A stretch of DNA of 64,000 nt. It comes from Brevundimonas sp. LM2 (lineage in GTDB: Bacteria > Pseudomonadota > Alphaproteobacteria > Caulobacterales > Caulobacteraceae). This document shows, piece after piece, positions 63,229 to 64,000 of the stretch. Position numbers and translations under genes: made by a program. The notes beneath the pieces were generated by a model. That model had not been told where the DNA came from, ran no database searches, and saw only the letters and a list, made by a program, of their open reading frames with translations. The first letter of the stretch is position 1. Every line of letters begins with the position of its first letter. Where the stretch lies: positions 3,142,501 through 3,206,500 of the forward strand of contig NZ_CP019508.1 of NCBI RefSeq assembly GCF_002002865.1, read 5' to 3'.

Positions 63229-63921
63229 TTATGGGCGCGATCCGGGTTTAGGCAAGTCCACGGCCTCCGCCGCCATCTTCCGCAACGCCTCCTCGAACAC
63301 CGCCGCCGACTGGCCGCCGCTGATCAGCCACTTCCCCTCCACCACCACGGCCGGGACCGCATTGATCCCGCGCGAGCGCCACAGGTCCTCGGCCGCCCGC
63401 ACCTCGGCGGCATAGAGGTCGTCGGCCAGGACCTCGACGGCCTTGTCCCGGTCCAGCCCGGCCGCCGCCGCCGCGTCGGCCAGCACCACCGCATCCGGCA
63501 GGGCCTTCCCCTCGGTGAAATGGGTGTGGAACAGCGCCGCCTTCAGTGCCCTCTGCTCGCCTGCGCCCACGGTCCCGGCCCAGTGCAGCAGCCGGTGGGC
63601 GTCGAAGGTGTTCCAAATGCGGCTGTCCGCGCCCATCCGCATCTCGAATCCCGGCCAGGCCTCGGCCGCCCGTTCGGTGATCATGGCCCGGTTGGCCGCC
63701 GACTGTTCGGGGGTCGAGCCGTATTTGCGGCCGATATGGTCGACGATGTTCTCCCCCTCGGCGGGCAGGCCGGGGTTCAGCTCGAACGGCTGGAAATGGA
63801 CCTCGGCCTCGATGCCCTCGGCCTTGAGGGTCGCCAGCGCCGCCTCCAGCCCGCCCAGCCCCACCACGCACCAGGGGCAGACGACGTCCGAGACGAAATC
63901 GATATGCAGGGTCTTTGTCAT
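63229..63921 (-). CDS. DsbA-family oxidoreductase (FrnE-like)
   Basis: Thioredoxin-fold protein of 230 residues with an internal helical domain, as in FrnE/2-hydroxychromene isomerase-like DsbA proteins. It starts MTKTLHIDFVSDVVCPWCVV, with the active-site CPWC at Cys15-Cys18. PFELNPGLPAEGENI, RIWNTFDAHRLLHWA and the cis-Pro region GINAVPAVVVEGKWLISGGQ are typical. No signal peptide is present, so it probably acts in the cytoplasm, where FrnE proteins assist redox stress. It heads a minus-strand three-gene group. Confidence 0.92.
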   Translation of the reverse strand: MTKTLHIDFVSDVVCPWCVVGLGGLEAALATLKAEGIEAEVHFQPFELNPGLPAEGENIVDHIGRKYGSTPEQSAANRAMITERAAEAWPGFEMRMGADSRIWNTFDAHRLLHWAGTVGAGEQRALKAALFHTHFTEGKALPDAVVLADAAAAAGLDRDKAVEVLADDLYAAEVRAAEDLWRSRGINAVPAVVVEGKWLISGGQSAAVFEEALRKMAAEAVDLPKPGSRP

Positions 63922-63941
63922 GGGAGGGCATATAGTCGTCA

Positions 63942-64000
63942 CCCTCTCCCGGCGGGAGAGGGCTTGAGGCTCGGTGAGCGCAGCGAGCCGCCAGCCGAAA
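63942..64000. repeat. REP-like palindromic element at the window edge (partial)
   Basis: A perfect hairpin CCCTCTCCC-GGC-GGGAGAGGG (63942-63962) is followed by GGCTCGGTGAGCGCAGCGAGCC (63969-63990), a second stem. This combination is related to the other C/G-rich palindromes in the window but is a distinct variant. It continues past the end of the sequence. Confidence 0.7.

Overview
The window is high-GC, densely packed bacterial DNA from the Alphaproteobacteria. It most likely comes from the Caulobacterales, probably Brevundimonas or a close relative; this assignment is inferred from gene content. The evidence is a PleC-type cell-cycle histidine kinase, many ATGA/GTGA start-stop overlaps, GTG and TTG starts, REP-like composite palindromes between genes, and protein families typical of the group. 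No rRNA, tRNA, CRISPR array, transposase or integrase was seen. Nearly all the DNA is coding.

Layout. (1) 1-9,560, minus strand: a complete branched-chain amino acid operon, leader peptide - attenuator - ilvD - ilvC - ilvB - ilvM - leuA - leuC - leuD - leuB. LeuA is short and lacks the usual C-terminal leucine-sensing domain. A REP-like composite sits between leuC and leuD. (2) 9,686-12,585, minus: a secreted M1 metallopeptidase coupled to a DUF6702 protein. (3) 12,674-19,324: a TetR repressor divergent from a tripartite RND efflux pump, with a perfect 16-bp inverted repeat in the shared promoter. (4) 19,598-26,789: gltD-gltB-amt, nitrogen assimilation genes linked by 4-nt overlaps. (5) 26,812-29,296, minus: two acyl-CoA dehydrogenases separated by a REP-like composite. 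(6) 29,538-35,500: mixed housekeeping genes, including an Lrp-type sensor domain, an arylformamidase-like hydrolase with an apparent 1-nt frameshift at its start, exonuclease III, a CPA2 antiporter and a stress-type SDR. (7) 35,563-38,835, minus: GNAT, two small membrane proteins, and a pterin cluster (QueD-like, FolB, pteridine-reductase-like SDR) headed by a 26-residue membrane microprotein. (8) 39,022-50,268: Nudix, UbiA, an ABC1 kinase, a protein methyltransferase, a DJ-1/PfpI protein, a zinc peptidase and proBA. (9) 50,301-56,958: a double-domain retropepsin-like protease, PleC, a D-cysteine desulfhydrase family enzyme and a hydrolase-OsmC fusion. (10) 57,075-60,560: a TIGR02587/TIGR02588-type membrane pair, then a TPP riboswitch and thiC. 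ThiC carries two in-frame palindromic segments. (11) 60,547-62,213: a small, AT-richer insert with two or three unfamiliar genes and a hairpin-rich non-coding stretch. (12) 62,245-64,000, minus: a membrane protein, a 57-residue protein and a FrnE-like DsbA oxidoreductase.

How the genes work together. The first operon makes valine, isoleucine and leucine. It appears to be controlled by ribosome-mediated attenuation at a Leu/Val-rich leader peptide, which fits a LeuA without its allosteric domain. gltDB-amt couples ammonium uptake to glutamate synthesis, and proBA further along draws on glutamate. The efflux operon is probably repressed by its divergent TetR. The most unusual signals are the palindromic insertions inside thiC, the ilv attenuator with short LeuA, the coupled 26-residue microprotein, and the foreign-looking cassette after thiC.
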